Source: Paraburkholderia elongata (lineage in GTDB: Bacteria > Pseudomonadota > Gammaproteobacteria > Burkholderiales > Burkholderiaceae). From it: a stretch of DNA of 48,870 bases. Both the position numbers and the translations under genes were made by a program. The DNA lies in contig NZ_WOEZ01000059.1 in the NCBI RefSeq assembly GCF_013177735.1, positions 1 to 48,870 of the forward strand, in the 5' to 3' direction. This document shows positions 16,395 to 25,120 of the stretch, piece by piece. Under the pieces are notes generated by a model, which worked only from the letters and a program-made list of their open reading frames with translations, searched no databases and was not told the DNA's origin. Position 1 is the first letter of the stretch. Every line of letters begins with the position of its first letter.

Positions 16395-17869
16395 TCAGCG
16401 CAAACGTGCTGAGCGGGAAAAAGTTCGGCGTGGTGGGCGGCCTGGGTCCACTGGCGAGCGCGGACGTCTTTTTCAAGCTCGTCAAGTCGACACCCGCCTC
16501 GAGTGATGCGGAACACGTCGATGTCATTTTCGAGCAGCATCCCTTCCGAAGCGCTGCTATAGGTAGTGAGGCAACGACTCAACGGAAGCTGTACATTTTC
16601 GACATGATTAGCGGCTTCGAGAAGAGGGGTGTAACGACCGTTGTACTCCCCTGCTTTCTCAGCCACACGTTTATCGAGGAGCTAAAGGCTAACTCGCCCT
16701 TGCAGATTGTCGATATGGTGGAAGCCGTCCGCGGCCACATTCGAAGAAAATTTCCGGCTGCACAGCGAATCGGCGTGCTGACCTCGGACTACACCCGTCG
16801 AAAGGGACTATTTGAAAAGTATTTCGCGCAGCCGGAATTCGAAGTTATTCATCCCCGCCCGCGCGACGGTATCGATCTCATCACCGAAGCCGTCTACGGC
16901 GCGAACGGCATCAAGAGCGGAAACCTGTCTGGCCGGCCCGTCGCGCTTCTGCGCGAGGCGTGCGAGGACCTCATCGCGCAAGGTGCACAAATCATCGTGC
17001 CGGGTCTGACGGAAATTGCGCTCGTGGCCGAGGAAATGGGCTCATTTCGGGTGCCACTGATCGATTCGAATCTTGCGTATGCACAGTACGTGATTGCGGG
17101 CGAATACGGTTTGCCCGAATCCATTTTCAAAGTAGGCGTGGTCGGTGGAGTTGGGCCCGCGGCTACGGTGGACTTCATGCAGAAAATCGTACGCAATACG
17201 CCGGCGAATCGAGATCAGGACCATATCAGGCTTCTGATTGAACAGAATCCGCAGATTCCCGACCGCACAGAAAACCTGATCGGTGACGGGCCCGACCCAA
17301 CTATTTCGCTTTACGCGACCTGCAAGAAGCTCGAGTCGGGCGACGCGGACCTCATCGCTATTCCGTGTAACACCGCTCACGCATTTGTTGAGCGTATTCA
17401 ACCGTATCTGGGCATACCGATCGTCAATATGCTGACGGTTACGGTCCGCCATCTCCGCGAAACGTTTCCGCTGCTGCGCTCCGTTGGCGTGCTGGCAACC
17501 TCCGGCACGATCGCAAGCGGCGTCTACGAGAAAGCCCTCGAATCGCAGGGTTTGCGGCAATTCGTTCCGGCAGCGCAATTGCAGGCCCGCGTGATGGATG
17601 CGATCTACGGCAAGGAAGGGGTAAAAGCGGGATTTACTACCGGACGATGTCTCGATGACATCGTCGCTGCAATTGATGGGCTCATCGCGGAAGGCGTCGA
17701 GGTCATCGTCCTGGGATGTACCGAGCTGCCGCTTTTATTGCCACAGACAAGTTTCGTGGGGACGGCCGGCGCACGCGTCAGCTTGGTCGATCCAACCGAT
17801 GTCCTTGCACAGCAATGCGTGGCTCTCGCGACGGCGGCCGCGGAACGCCCCGTTTCTTTGCGCTGTTAA
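16391..17869 (+). CDS. Tandem-domain aspartate/glutamate racemase with one degenerate half
   Basis: A 492-residue protein made of two Asp/Glu racemase domains, each about 240 residues and normally a stand-alone protein. The C-terminal copy has both catalytic cysteines: Cys326 in IPCNTAH and Cys443 in LGCTELP. The N-terminal copy keeps a Cys at 88 (LPCFLSH) but has Gly205 (VPGLTE) where the second Cys should be, so two-base racemisation by that half is unlikely. Known two-domain racemases use the domain pair as the active dimer, so the first half may be structural or regulatory. Start at MISANV overlaps the symporter stop (ATGA). It probably interconverts D- and L-aspartate or glutamate. Confidence 0.88.
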   Translation: MISANVLSGKKFGVVGGLGPLASADVFFKLVKSTPASSDAEHVDVIFEQHPFRSAAIGSEATTQRKLYIFDMISGFEKRGVTTVVLPCFLSHTFIEELKANSPLQIVDMVEAVRGHIRRKFPAAQRIGVLTSDYTRRKGLFEKYFAQPEFEVIHPRPRDGIDLITEAVYGANGIKSGNLSGRPVALLREACEDLIAQGAQIIVPGLTEIALVAEEMGSFRVPLIDSNLAYAQYVIAGEYGLPESIFKVGVVGGVGPAATVDFMQKIVRNTPANRDQDHIRLLIEQNPQIPDRTENLIGDGPDPTISLYATCKKLESGDADLIAIPCNTAHAFVERIQPYLGIPIVNMLTVTVRHLRETFPLLRSVGVLATSGTIASGVYEKALESQGLRQFVPAAQLQARVMDAIYGKEGVKAGFTTGRCLDDIVAAIDGLIAEGVEVIVLGCTELPLLLPQTSFVGTAGARVSLVDPTDVLAQQCVALATAAAERPVSLRC

Positions 17870-17889
17870 ATCCTTGTAGGAGACTGGAT

Positions 17890-19059
17890 ATGAACATCAA
17901 CACTACCCTTCAACGGGTCGCCTGTTTGCGCAGGTCGAGCACAACGCTCACCGCTGCGCTTCTCGTCTGCGCTAGCTGCTTGTGTGGCACGAGCGTGTGG
18001 GCTGCCGACGCCACGTCTGATAGTGCGGCAGCCACCGAGGCGACGAGTCCGGCAGCCGAATCTCCGCGGATTCTTGTCCTGGCAACCGGCGGCACGATCG
18101 CCGGCACAACTGACCCGCGTTCAGCCATTGGCTACAACTCCGGAAACGTCAAAGGCCAGGAACTGGTTCGGGCGGTTCCGGGCATTGAAAAACTCGCGAG
18201 CATCAACTCCGAGCAGATATCCAATGTCGGGTCGCAGGATATGAACGACGAGATCTGGTTCCGGCTTGCGCGCCGTATCCAGGAGGCCTTCGATCGAAAC
18301 GAAGCAGATGGGATCGTGATCACTCACGGCACGGATACGATGGAAGAAACGGCATTCTTCCTGCAAAACGTGGTGCGCTCGGAGAAACCGGTGGTACTTG
18401 TAGGGTCAATGCGGCCGGGCGGATCGACCAGCGCGGATGGCCCCGGCAATCTTTACGAAGCGGTGGAAGTAGCAGCGAGTCCGAAATCCCGAGGCAGAGG
18501 TGTGATGGTGGTCATGAATGACCAGATTCACGCGCCGCGCTGGATCACCAAGACCAACACGACTGCCGTGCAGACTTTTGCTTCGCCGAACGCAGGTGTG
18601 ATTGGCTATGTCGATCCGGCGAGCATTCGTTTTGTTGCGCCTGCGCCTGCGCCTGCGCTTGCATCAACGCGCGATGTGCTTGGCTTGCCAACGAATGGCC
18701 ACCTGCCGCGTGTAGAAATCGTTTATGCGCACAGCAATATGGACGGCGCCCAGATTGACCACGCTATTGCCGATGGAGCAAAGGGAATCGTATTGGCGGG
18801 CGAGGGTGATGGCGACGCATCCAAGGAAGCACTGGCCGCCCTCGACCGCGCGGCGAAGAAGGGTATTGTCGTCGTCCGCTCGACGCGTGTGATGTCTGGA
18901 TTCGTCAACAGAAATGTAGAGGTCGAAGACGACAAGCGCGGCTTCGTCGTCTCATTCGATCTGAATCCGCAAAAGGCGCGCTTGCTCACCCAGTTACTCG
19001 TCGCAAACGGCATTACTAACCCCGGCAAGGTCCAGCAGGCTTTTTCGGGTACCTTTTGA
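17890..19059 (+). CDS. Type II (periplasmic) L-asparaginase / glutaminase-asparaginase
   Basis: A 389-residue protein with a signal peptide ending SVWA-AD (about residue 39). Catalytic motifs: ATGGTIAGT with Thr69 as nucleophile and ITHGTDTMEETAF (HGTD at 146-149) with the second Thr and Asp; the later MRPGGSTSADGPGNL segment is also family-typical. It hydrolyses asparagine, and in many members glutamine, to aspartate or glutamate plus ammonia in the periplasm. An AGGAG site lies before the ATG, 20 nt after the racemase gene. With the symporter and racemase it forms an extract-import-racemise pathway. Side activity on D-Asn or D-Gln is known in the family and would explain the racemase. Confidence 0.92.
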   Translation: MNINTTLQRVACLRRSSTTLTAALLVCASCLCGTSVWAADATSDSAAATEATSPAAESPRILVLATGGTIAGTTDPRSAIGYNSGNVKGQELVRAVPGIEKLASINSEQISNVGSQDMNDEIWFRLARRIQEAFDRNEADGIVITHGTDTMEETAFFLQNVVRSEKPVVLVGSMRPGGSTSADGPGNLYEAVEVAASPKSRGRGVMVVMNDQIHAPRWITKTNTTAVQTFASPNAGVIGYVDPASIRFVAPAPAPALASTRDVLGLPTNGHLPRVEIVYAHSNMDGAQIDHAIADGAKGIVLAGEGDGDASKEALAALDRAAKKGIVVVRSTRVMSGFVNRNVEVEDDKRGFVVSFDLNPQKARLLTQLLVANGITNPGKVQQAFSGTF

Positions 19060-19076
19060 CCGTGGATCGGCAAGCT

Positions 19077-19104
19077 CTGATTAGCGGCGTGCGCCGCTGA
19101 TCAG
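19077..19104 (+). terminator. Terminator hairpin after the asparaginase gene
   Basis: A 13-bp stem (CTGATTAGCGGCG with CGCCGCTGATCAG, one G-U pair) and a 2-nt loop, beginning 17 nt after the stop. It separates the convergent asparaginase and binding-protein genes. Confidence 0.6.
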
Positions 19105-19149
19105 GCCGCGCACGGCATGATCATCGGCGCATTCAGATTGCCATTGAGC

Positions 19150-20292
19150 CTAGGGCTGGGTGGACGCCAGCGGCGTGGGCTCACCATTTCGATAGGTATA
19201 AATCGTGATTGGCGAGTCCGTCAGGTCGCGGTTTTTGTCAAACCGGTAGTGTCCTGAAACACCGTGAGAATCGATGCCGGCGAGCGCGGCGCGATACTGG
19301 GACGGTTCGATCGAATTGGCTTTCTGCATTGCCTGCGCCACGATATTCACGCCATCGTACAAGGCCGCGCTGTAGGTCAACGGGTCGGTATGAAAGCGTT
19401 GCTTGTAGTCCGCCTTGAACTGACGGCCCTGGGGTGTCTGATCGAGTACGGGGCCGCCTTGCGGGCAATACACGCGTGTATCGACCGCATCGCCGCCGAG
19501 TTTCGCCAGTTCGGCATTGCACATGGCATCGCCGCCGAGCAGGTAGCCGTTCATCGCGAGGCGCTTCATCTGCTTGCGCATCGCACCGGCTTGCGCGTAG
19601 TAACCGCCGTAGAAAATCCCTTCCGCGTTCGCGCCCTTGACGTGTGTGAGGATCGAGACGAAGTCGGTCGCCTTGTCGGTCGTATATTCCCGATCGACAA
19701 TCTCGATGCCGTTCGCTTTAGCGGCATTGATGAATTCATCGGCGACGCCCTGGCCATATGCAGTGCGATCGTCAATCACCGCGATGCGCTTGACCTTCAG
19801 TTCCTTGGCCGCAAATTCACCCATGCGGCTGCCCAGTTGCGTGTCGCTGGCGGAGATGCGAAACACGAACGGATAGCCGTGCTGCGTGATCGATGGATTC
19901 GACGCGACGGTCGCCATCACGATTCCCGACACATTCACCAGGTTCGAAATCGGAATCGCGACCCCCGAATTGAACGGCCCGAAGATCACCTTCACGTTGG
20001 CATCGACCAGGCTTTGCGCAACCGTCATGCCGGTTCGCGGATCGGCGGCATCATCCTGCGAGACCAGTTCGAAACGGGTTTTCTGGCCGCCGATTACGAG
20101 CCCCGCGGCATTCAGACGCTCGATCGCCATCCTGACGCCGTTTTCGTCGTCCTTGCCGATGGCGGCCTGCGGGCCGGTCAAGGGCCCGGTCAAACCGATT
20201 TTGACTACCTGCTCTGCCGCCGTCGCGCCCACCGACACCATGCTCAAAGCGACTGCTGCCAACCAGCTTGCACCTGCGTACGGCTTTTTCAT
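19150..20292 (-). CDS. Periplasmic substrate-binding protein, branched-chain amino acid/amide type
   Basis: A 380-residue LivJ-like binding protein with a signal peptide (MKKPYAGASWLAAVALSMVSVGATAAE). The mature protein begins VVKIGLTGPLTGPQAAIGKDDENG and has the two-lobe pattern VIFGPFNSGVAIPISNLVNVSG, IAVIDDRTAYGQGVADEF and PLTYSAALYDGV. Members deliver branched-chain amino acids, amides or related compounds to an ABC importer. No permease or ATPase of this type is nearby, so it is an orphan here. It is divergent from the LysR gene at 20521. Confidence 0.9.
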   Translation of the reverse strand: MKKPYAGASWLAAVALSMVSVGATAAEQVVKIGLTGPLTGPQAAIGKDDENGVRMAIERLNAAGLVIGGQKTRFELVSQDDAADPRTGMTVAQSLVDANVKVIFGPFNSGVAIPISNLVNVSGIVMATVASNPSITQHGYPFVFRISASDTQLGSRMGEFAAKELKVKRIAVIDDRTAYGQGVADEFINAAKANGIEIVDREYTTDKATDFVSILTHVKGANAEGIFYGGYYAQAGAMRKQMKRLAMNGYLLGGDAMCNAELAKLGGDAVDTRVYCPQGGPVLDQTPQGRQFKADYKQRFHTDPLTYSAALYDGVNIVAQAMQKANSIEPSQYRAALAGIDSHGVSGHYRFDKNRDLTDSPITIYTYRNGEPTPLASTQP

Positions 20293-20485
20293 CGTGCTCT
20301 CCTCACATCATGACGTGCCAGATCGCCTTGCCGCCGGAAGTGGCGAACGCGTTGCGCTTCGGCACAGAAAACATCGCTTTGGGGCCGCACTGTCCGTATG
20401 CCTTCGCCGAACGTTGGGCAGTGGGGTTGACAGCAATTCTGTGTAGCCAAATTCCTCAATAAAATGCACCATTGATGAAACACAT

Positions 20486-20501
20486 TTCGGTAATTCCCGA
20501 A
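20486..20501. promoter_or_regulatory. Candidate LysR operator TTCGG-N6-CCGAA, copy 1
   Basis: An inverted repeat 20 nt before the LysR start at 20521. The same arms and spacing occur at 22661-22676 upstream of the agmatinase-family gene, and flanking bases (ACTTCGGGA on one strand) are also shared. Confidence 0.55.
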
Positions 20502-20520
20502 GTAATCGAGGGACGGCACG

Positions 20521-21444
20521 ATGCAAGTTCAGGACACGGATCTCAAGCTGTTGCGGATCTTCGAAACCATCGTGCGATGCGGCGGTTTCGCCGCGGCGCA
20601 ACCGATTCTCAACATTGGCGCATCGAGCATCAGCGAATACATGTCGCAACTGGAGACCCGCCTCGGGCTGCGGTTGTGTGAACGCGGACGCGCGGGTTTC
20701 CGACTCACAGAAGAAGGCGCGGAGTTGCACGCCGCCGCGCAACGTCTGCTCGGCGCGGTCGACACGTTTCATATGGAAGCCGGCGCGTTGCGCAATCAGC
20801 TTTCCGGCGTGCTGCGCTTCGGCATGATCGAAGCGACCTTGACCGACAAATATTCGCCGCTGCCAGCTGCGATTCGCGAGTTCGGCCAGATGGCGCCCGA
20901 AGTTCGCCTGCACGTGCAGATCGACACACCGGGCAGCATGGAGCAGCACGTGCTGGACGGTCGCCTGCACCTCGCCGTGGGGCCGTTTCCCGCGCGTATT
21001 CCTGGCCTCGATTACGTGCCGCTCTATCGCGAGGAGCAGGGACTCTACTGCGCATCGACCCATTCGCTGTATGAGCGGGCGAGCGGGCGCGTCCCCGTTT
21101 CGGTACTCAGCAAGCAGCGGCTCGCTGCCCGCGCGTATCTCGGCAACCAGGAGCTCAAGCTGCTGCGCATGCCGCAGGCCGCGGCCTCGGTCGACAACGT
21201 CGAAGGTCGCGCCATGCTGATCCTGTCCGGCAATTACATCGGCTTTCTGCCGCCGCACTACGCGCAGTCTTGGGTAGATGGCGGTCTGCTGACCCGCATC
21301 GACCCCGAGCACTACGTGACACATCTGGACTTTCAGATCATCACGCGCAAGGGTGGCGAATCGGCGCGGGTGGTGCATGCCTTTTGCAACCAGTTGCAGG
21401 CTGCGGCCAAGCAAGTGAGCCGCGCCACGCGAAGCAGCAAATAG
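20521..21444 (+). CDS. LysR-family regulator, probably of the agmatinase-family gene
   Basis: A 307-residue LysR protein (MQVQDTDLKLLRIFETIVRCGG) with helix-turn-helix sequence AQPILNIGASSISEYMSQLETRLG and an effector domain. The Ser-Glu-Tyr in the recognition helix differs from the more usual Ser-Arg/Gln. It lies between a divergent binding-protein gene and a convergent agmatinase-family gene. A TTCGG-N6-CCGAA repeat is found before its own start and before the agmatinase gene, suggesting autoregulation and control of that enzyme. In Pseudomonas a LysR protein (GbuR) regulates guanidinobutyrase, a parallel case. Confidence 0.9.
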   Translation: MQVQDTDLKLLRIFETIVRCGGFAAAQPILNIGASSISEYMSQLETRLGLRLCERGRAGFRLTEEGAELHAAAQRLLGAVDTFHMEAGALRNQLSGVLRFGMIEATLTDKYSPLPAAIREFGQMAPEVRLHVQIDTPGSMEQHVLDGRLHLAVGPFPARIPGLDYVPLYREEQGLYCASTHSLYERASGRVPVSVLSKQRLAARAYLGNQELKLLRMPQAAASVDNVEGRAMLILSGNYIGFLPPHYAQSWVDGGLLTRIDPEHYVTHLDFQIITRKGGESARVVHAFCNQLQAAAKQVSRATRSSK

Positions 21445-21522
21445 CACCCGCCGCGTTACGCGCTAGCGGTCCACGATAAGCCTGACCGGCAATCGCGCTC
21501 GCGTGGCGCAAAAGGATCCCGT

Positions 21523-22500
21523 TTAGCGGGTGAGGTTTCGCTTGACCTTGCGTTGATGCATCACGCGGCCGATCGTGTTCAGCAGCAATTGCGCCGCCAG
21601 AATCGAAGTCGAACCGGAATGGTCGTAGTCCGGCGCGACTTCCACGAGATCGATACCGATCACGTCACCCTGCTCGGCGAGACCGGCGAACAATTCGAGT
21701 CCTTCGTAATAGAGCAGGCCACCGTGGCTGGGCGTGCCCGTGCCCGGCGCGATCGACGGATCGAAACCGTCGATATCGATCGTCAAGTAGTAACGCACGC
21801 CCTTCGGGATGCGGTCAAGGACGCCCTGGATGCCGAGGCGCCGCAGGTCGCGCACCGAGATGATGTCCGAGCCCATCTCGCGCGCCTGTGCGTATCCTTC
21901 GCGTGCAGTAGACGACACGTTGCGGATGCCGATCTGCGTCATGCCCGACACCACGCTTTTCTCCGCTGCACGACGCAACGGATTGCCATGGCCGTGACGC
22001 ACGCCGTGACGCTCATCGACGAAATCGAGGTGGGCGTCGATATGGACGATATGAAACGGCTCCTGACCTTCGAACGCATTGATACAGGGAATGTTGATCG
22101 AGTGATCGCCACCCATCACCACCGGCAAGGCGCCCGCCGCGAGGATCTTGCGCACGCCGTACTCGATATTTGCGTGACTCTTCTCCGTGTTGGTGTGCAC
22201 CATGTCCGCGTCGCCGATATCGACGATCCGAACTTCGTTGCTGGGCAGATAGACGACATCGTCTTCGAAATCGTATGCGCCGCCGTGGCCGAACGAAAAC
22301 AGGGTCGACGCATCGCGAATCGAACGCGGGCCAAACCTGGCGCCTGCCCGCCATTGCGTACCGCAGTCGAAGGGAGCGCCCATCACCGCGACGTCCGCGT
22401 CGATCTTGTCCCAGTCAAGACACAACGGAGACTTCGCGAACGTGCAGATCCCGACAAACGGCAAATTGAGCCGGCCTGTTTCGTAGCTGTTTTCAGACAT
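21523..22500 (-). CDS. speB: Agmatinase / guanidinobutyrase family ureohydrolase
   Basis: A 325-residue member of the arginase superfamily. The manganese-binding motifs are all present: GGDHS (130-134), HIDAHLDF (DAHLD 155-159) and TIDIDGFDP, followed by PSHGGLLYYEGL. Such enzymes hydrolyse a guanidino group to urea plus an amine. The GTGTPSHGG and RHGHGNPLR contexts fit the agmatinase / guanidinobutyrase branch rather than arginase. Without alignment, agmatine, 4-guanidinobutyrate and related guanidines cannot be told apart, so the symbol is provisional. It is convergent with the LysR gene and preceded by the second operator copy. Confidence 0.88.
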   Translation of the reverse strand: MSENSYETGRLNLPFVGICTFAKSPLCLDWDKIDADVAVMGAPFDCGTQWRAGARFGPRSIRDASTLFSFGHGGAYDFEDDVVYLPSNEVRIVDIGDADMVHTNTEKSHANIEYGVRKILAAGALPVVMGGDHSINIPCINAFEGQEPFHIVHIDAHLDFVDERHGVRHGHGNPLRRAAEKSVVSGMTQIGIRNVSSTAREGYAQAREMGSDIISVRDLRRLGIQGVLDRIPKGVRYYLTIDIDGFDPSIAPGTGTPSHGGLLYYEGLELFAGLAEQGDVIGIDLVEVAPDYDHSGSTSILAAQLLLNTIGRVMHQRKVKRNLTR

Positions 22501-22660
22501 GAGTGCCTCCGTCCTGTTATGGGTTCAGATAGGTGCGGCGCACGCGGCGGCGGCGCCCTCGCCGCTGAAGCGTCGCCCGTTGTGACGGGCCAGCGGTTTA
22601 TCTGGAACGGAGTCTAGGCAAACAAATTCAACGGAAAAATGCCAAAAATGAGAAATGCAC

Positions 22661-22676
22661 TTCGGGAGATTCCGAA
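22661..22676. promoter_or_regulatory. Candidate LysR operator TTCGG-N6-CCGAA, copy 2
   Basis: An inverted repeat about 160 nt upstream of the agmatinase-family start (minus strand). The arms and 6-nt spacing are identical to copy 1 at 20486-20501. It also lies shortly after the end of the gluconate dehydrogenase gene, so a weak terminator role is an alternative. Confidence 0.5.
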
Positions 22677-22745
22677 GCGATGTTCAAGGGCAGTCAGGCC
22701 GTGATTGGATCAGTCACACGCTCCCGTCACAACCTGATCCACAAC

Positions 22746-23519
22746 CTACAGCGTAGCCGTCACCCCGCCGTCCACATAAAGAATGTGACCATTTACAAAG
22801 TTCGAAGCGTCACTCGCCAGAAACACAGCGGCACCGACGAGATCTTCCACATCGCCCCAACGCCGCGACGGCGTGCGTCCAATCAGCCAGTTGCTGAACG
22901 TTTCATCCTTGACGAGCGCCTCGGTCAGTTCCGTCTTGAAGTAGCCCGGCCCAAGGCCATTGACCTGAATCCCGTGTTGACCCCAGTCGATCGCCATTCC
23001 CTTCGTCAGCATCTTCACCGCACCTTTGCTCGCGGTGTAGGCCGCGATGTTGGGACGACCCAGTTCGCTTTGCACTGAACAGATGTTGACGATCTTCCCG
23101 CGCTTGCGAGCAATCATGTGCCGCGCTACCGCCTGACCGACCAGGAACACGCTGTCGACATTGGTCTTCATCAGCTCTTCCCATTGCGCGTGGGAAAACT
23201 GTTCGAGCGGCGCACGACGCTGCATGCCCGCGTTGTTGACGAGAATGTCGATCGCACCGATGTCGCGCTCGATTTGCGCGATTGCAGTTTCGACCTCATC
23301 GGGAGACGTCACGTCGAAACTTGCGGCATGAACGGTCGCCCCCTCATCGCGCAAACGGCTGACAGCCTCTTCCAGCCTGGCCGCGTTGCGACCATTCAAA
23401 ATGACTTCAGCGCCGGCGCCGGCTAATCCTTTGGCGAGCGCATAGCCAATACCGGTACTCGACCCGGTGACCAGAGCACGACGCCCCGACAGATCAAACA
23501 TCTTCAGATTGTTGTTCAA
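22746..23519 (-). CDS. idnO: Gluconate 5-dehydrogenase (SDR)
   Basis: A 257-residue SDR with TGSSTGIG at the NAD(P) site, NNAG and the complete active site S...AAYTASKG. The N-terminus MNNNLKMFDLSGRRALVTGSS and the ICSVQSELGRPNIAAYTASK and GPGYFKTELTEALVKD segments are typical of gluconate 5-dehydrogenase / IdnO, which reduces 5-keto-D-gluconate to D-gluconate. It follows gluconokinase by 33 nt on the same strand. With L-idonate 5-dehydrogenase at 45932 it would complete the L-idonate to 6-phosphogluconate route. Confidence 0.88.
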   Translation of the reverse strand: MNNNLKMFDLSGRRALVTGSSTGIGYALAKGLAGAGAEVILNGRNAARLEEAVSRLRDEGATVHAASFDVTSPDEVETAIAQIERDIGAIDILVNNAGMQRRAPLEQFSHAQWEELMKTNVDSVFLVGQAVARHMIARKRGKIVNICSVQSELGRPNIAAYTASKGAVKMLTKGMAIDWGQHGIQVNGLGPGYFKTELTEALVKDETFSNWLIGRTPSRRWGDVEDLVGAAVFLASDASNFVNGHILYVDGGVTATL

Positions 23520-23552
23520 CTCAACTCCTCTTCGACTCTAATTCGTCCGACT

Positions 23553-24080
23553 TCAATATCCAGCACCGTCCGGCGCGCTCAGCCATTGCATGACCTCTTT
23601 CATACTGCACGCGCTGTCCTTCGACGCTGAAAGATGGAGCACACCGGCTTCACCAACAGGCGACTCGAGCGTTGCGAATTGATCCGCGACCAGGGTCGCT
23701 GGAAACTCATGGTGAAGCCGTCCAGCCACTCGCGCAACCGCCTCGGAAAAGGAGATGTCGAGAAATAAAAATCTCAGACCGGTGACACGCGCACGCATGC
23801 GCTCGCGGTAGCTACGCCTCAATGCGGAACAGGACAGCACGGCCGTTCCATGCATATCATCCATCAGCTCGGCTAGGCGGTCCAGCCAAGGCTCCCGGTC
23901 ACTGTCGCACAACGCGATGCCCCGGCACATCTTGTCACGGCTTTCCGCCGAGTGATGTTCGTCCCCCTCGATGAAAGCGCCCTCCAGCGCAACCGCCAAC
24001 TCGCGCGCAAGCGTCGACTTACCCGAGCCCGACACGCCCATCACCACTATTTTATGTATCACGTTGCACAATCCAGCCAC
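23553..24080 (-). CDS. gntK: Gluconokinase
   Basis: About 175 residues from a GTG start at 24080; GTG at 24062 (protein starting IHKIVVMG) is an equally likely start. The P-loop is GVSGSGKST; next come EGDEHHSAESRDKM and GIALCDSDREPWLDRL, matching the gluconate-binding and lid regions of the GntK family, and SCSALRRSYRERMR. It phosphorylates D-gluconate to 6-phosphogluconate in the cytoplasm. It is upstream of idnO in the same operon and about 95 nt downstream of an amino acid ABC transporter binding-protein gene. Confidence 0.9.
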   Translation of the reverse strand: MAGLCNVIHKIVVMGVSGSGKSTLARELAVALEGAFIEGDEHHSAESRDKMCRGIALCDSDREPWLDRLAELMDDMHGTAVLSCSALRRSYRERMRARVTGLRFLFLDISFSEAVARVAGRLHHEFPATLVADQFATLESPVGEAGVLHLSASKDSACSMKEVMQWLSAPDGAGY

Positions 24081-24175
24081 GTTGTCCCGGCACGCTATCT
24101 ACGGAATCGCGCCGGCCATTCAACAGGCAACGGTGCGCGGATAAAAGCGCACCGCTGCCTCACACGTTTCCCGCT

Positions 24176-25024
24176 TCAGGACACCGGCGTGAACTTGAGC
24201 TGGTTGATCGGCGTGACCTTGTCGGTCCGGGTCAGGCCATACGGCGTCTTCGGTCCGAGCCACTTGTTGAAGATATTGCTCATCTCGCCGCTCTGCTCCA
24301 TCACTGCCAAGGCCTTGTTGACCGCGCCCAGCATGCCCGGCTCGTTCTGGCGCAAGCCCACCGCGATCGGCTCGATCAGCATCGGCTCCGACGCAATCGC
24401 CACCGCGCCGTCCGTGCCGTCCACCTGCTTCGCGATCTTCGTCGCAGTCATCTGATTGGTGACGAAGCCTTTGACCTTGTTCTGCTCGAGTGCGAGAAAC
24501 GCCGAGCTGGTATCGTGAAAGGTCACCGCCTGGCCATCTTTGATCGAAATTGGAATCGACTGCGCGGACGTCGAACCGTCGGCGGCACTAATCTTCTGGC
24601 CCGTGAAATCGGTCAGTTTCTTGCCCGCGTCGACTTTCTTTACGACAAGCACTTCCTTGGTGGAATAGTACGAGTCGCTAAAGGCAATCTGCGTGGCGCG
24701 GGTTTTGGTGTAGGCCAGGTTTGCAACCACAATGTCGACGCGCCCCAGCTTCAATTGGGGAATCCGCGCCTCGACAGCCAACGGTTCGAGCTTCGCCTTC
24801 ACGCCCAGTTGTTTTGCCACAGCGTTGCACAGGTCCACATCCATGCCTTCGAGCTGACGCGTCTGCGCATTGGGATACGAGAAGGGCTCGACGTTCGAAT
24901 ACACGCCGCAGGTCAGCTCGCCACGACTCTTGATATCGGCCAATTGATCAGCGTGAGCCGGGGCAATCGATGCAACCGCGCCGCCAACAACCAACATCCC
25001 CGCGAAAATCTTCTTTACCTGCAT
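24176..25024 (-). CDS. Polar amino acid ABC transporter substrate-binding protein
   Basis: A 282-residue family 3 solute-binding protein with signal peptide ending PAHA-DQ. Recognisable segments are LTCGVYSNVEPFSYPN, LEGMDVDLCNAVAKQLGVK and VDIVVANLAYTKTRATQIAFSDSYY. The family binds glutamate/aspartate, glutamine or cystine-like solutes in the periplasm. It is the last gene of a four-gene importer operon whose two permeases and ATPase lie upstream. Confidence 0.92.
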   Translation of the reverse strand: MQVKKIFAGMLVVGGAVASIAPAHADQLADIKSRGELTCGVYSNVEPFSYPNAQTRQLEGMDVDLCNAVAKQLGVKAKLEPLAVEARIPQLKLGRVDIVVANLAYTKTRATQIAFSDSYYSTKEVLVVKKVDAGKKLTDFTGQKISAADGSTSAQSIPISIKDGQAVTFHDTSSAFLALEQNKVKGFVTNQMTATKIAKQVDGTDGAVAIASEPMLIEPIAVGLRQNEPGMLGAVNKALAVMEQSGEMSNIFNKWLGPKTPYGLTRTDKVTPINQLKFTPVS

Positions 25025-25120
25025 CGTGATGCTCCTGAAGTTTATGTGTAAAGCAATCGACTGCTGATCAAAGGTGGTCCATCTGAATCTGACTCGCGAA
25101 GGCTATACCGCTTGCTTGCC

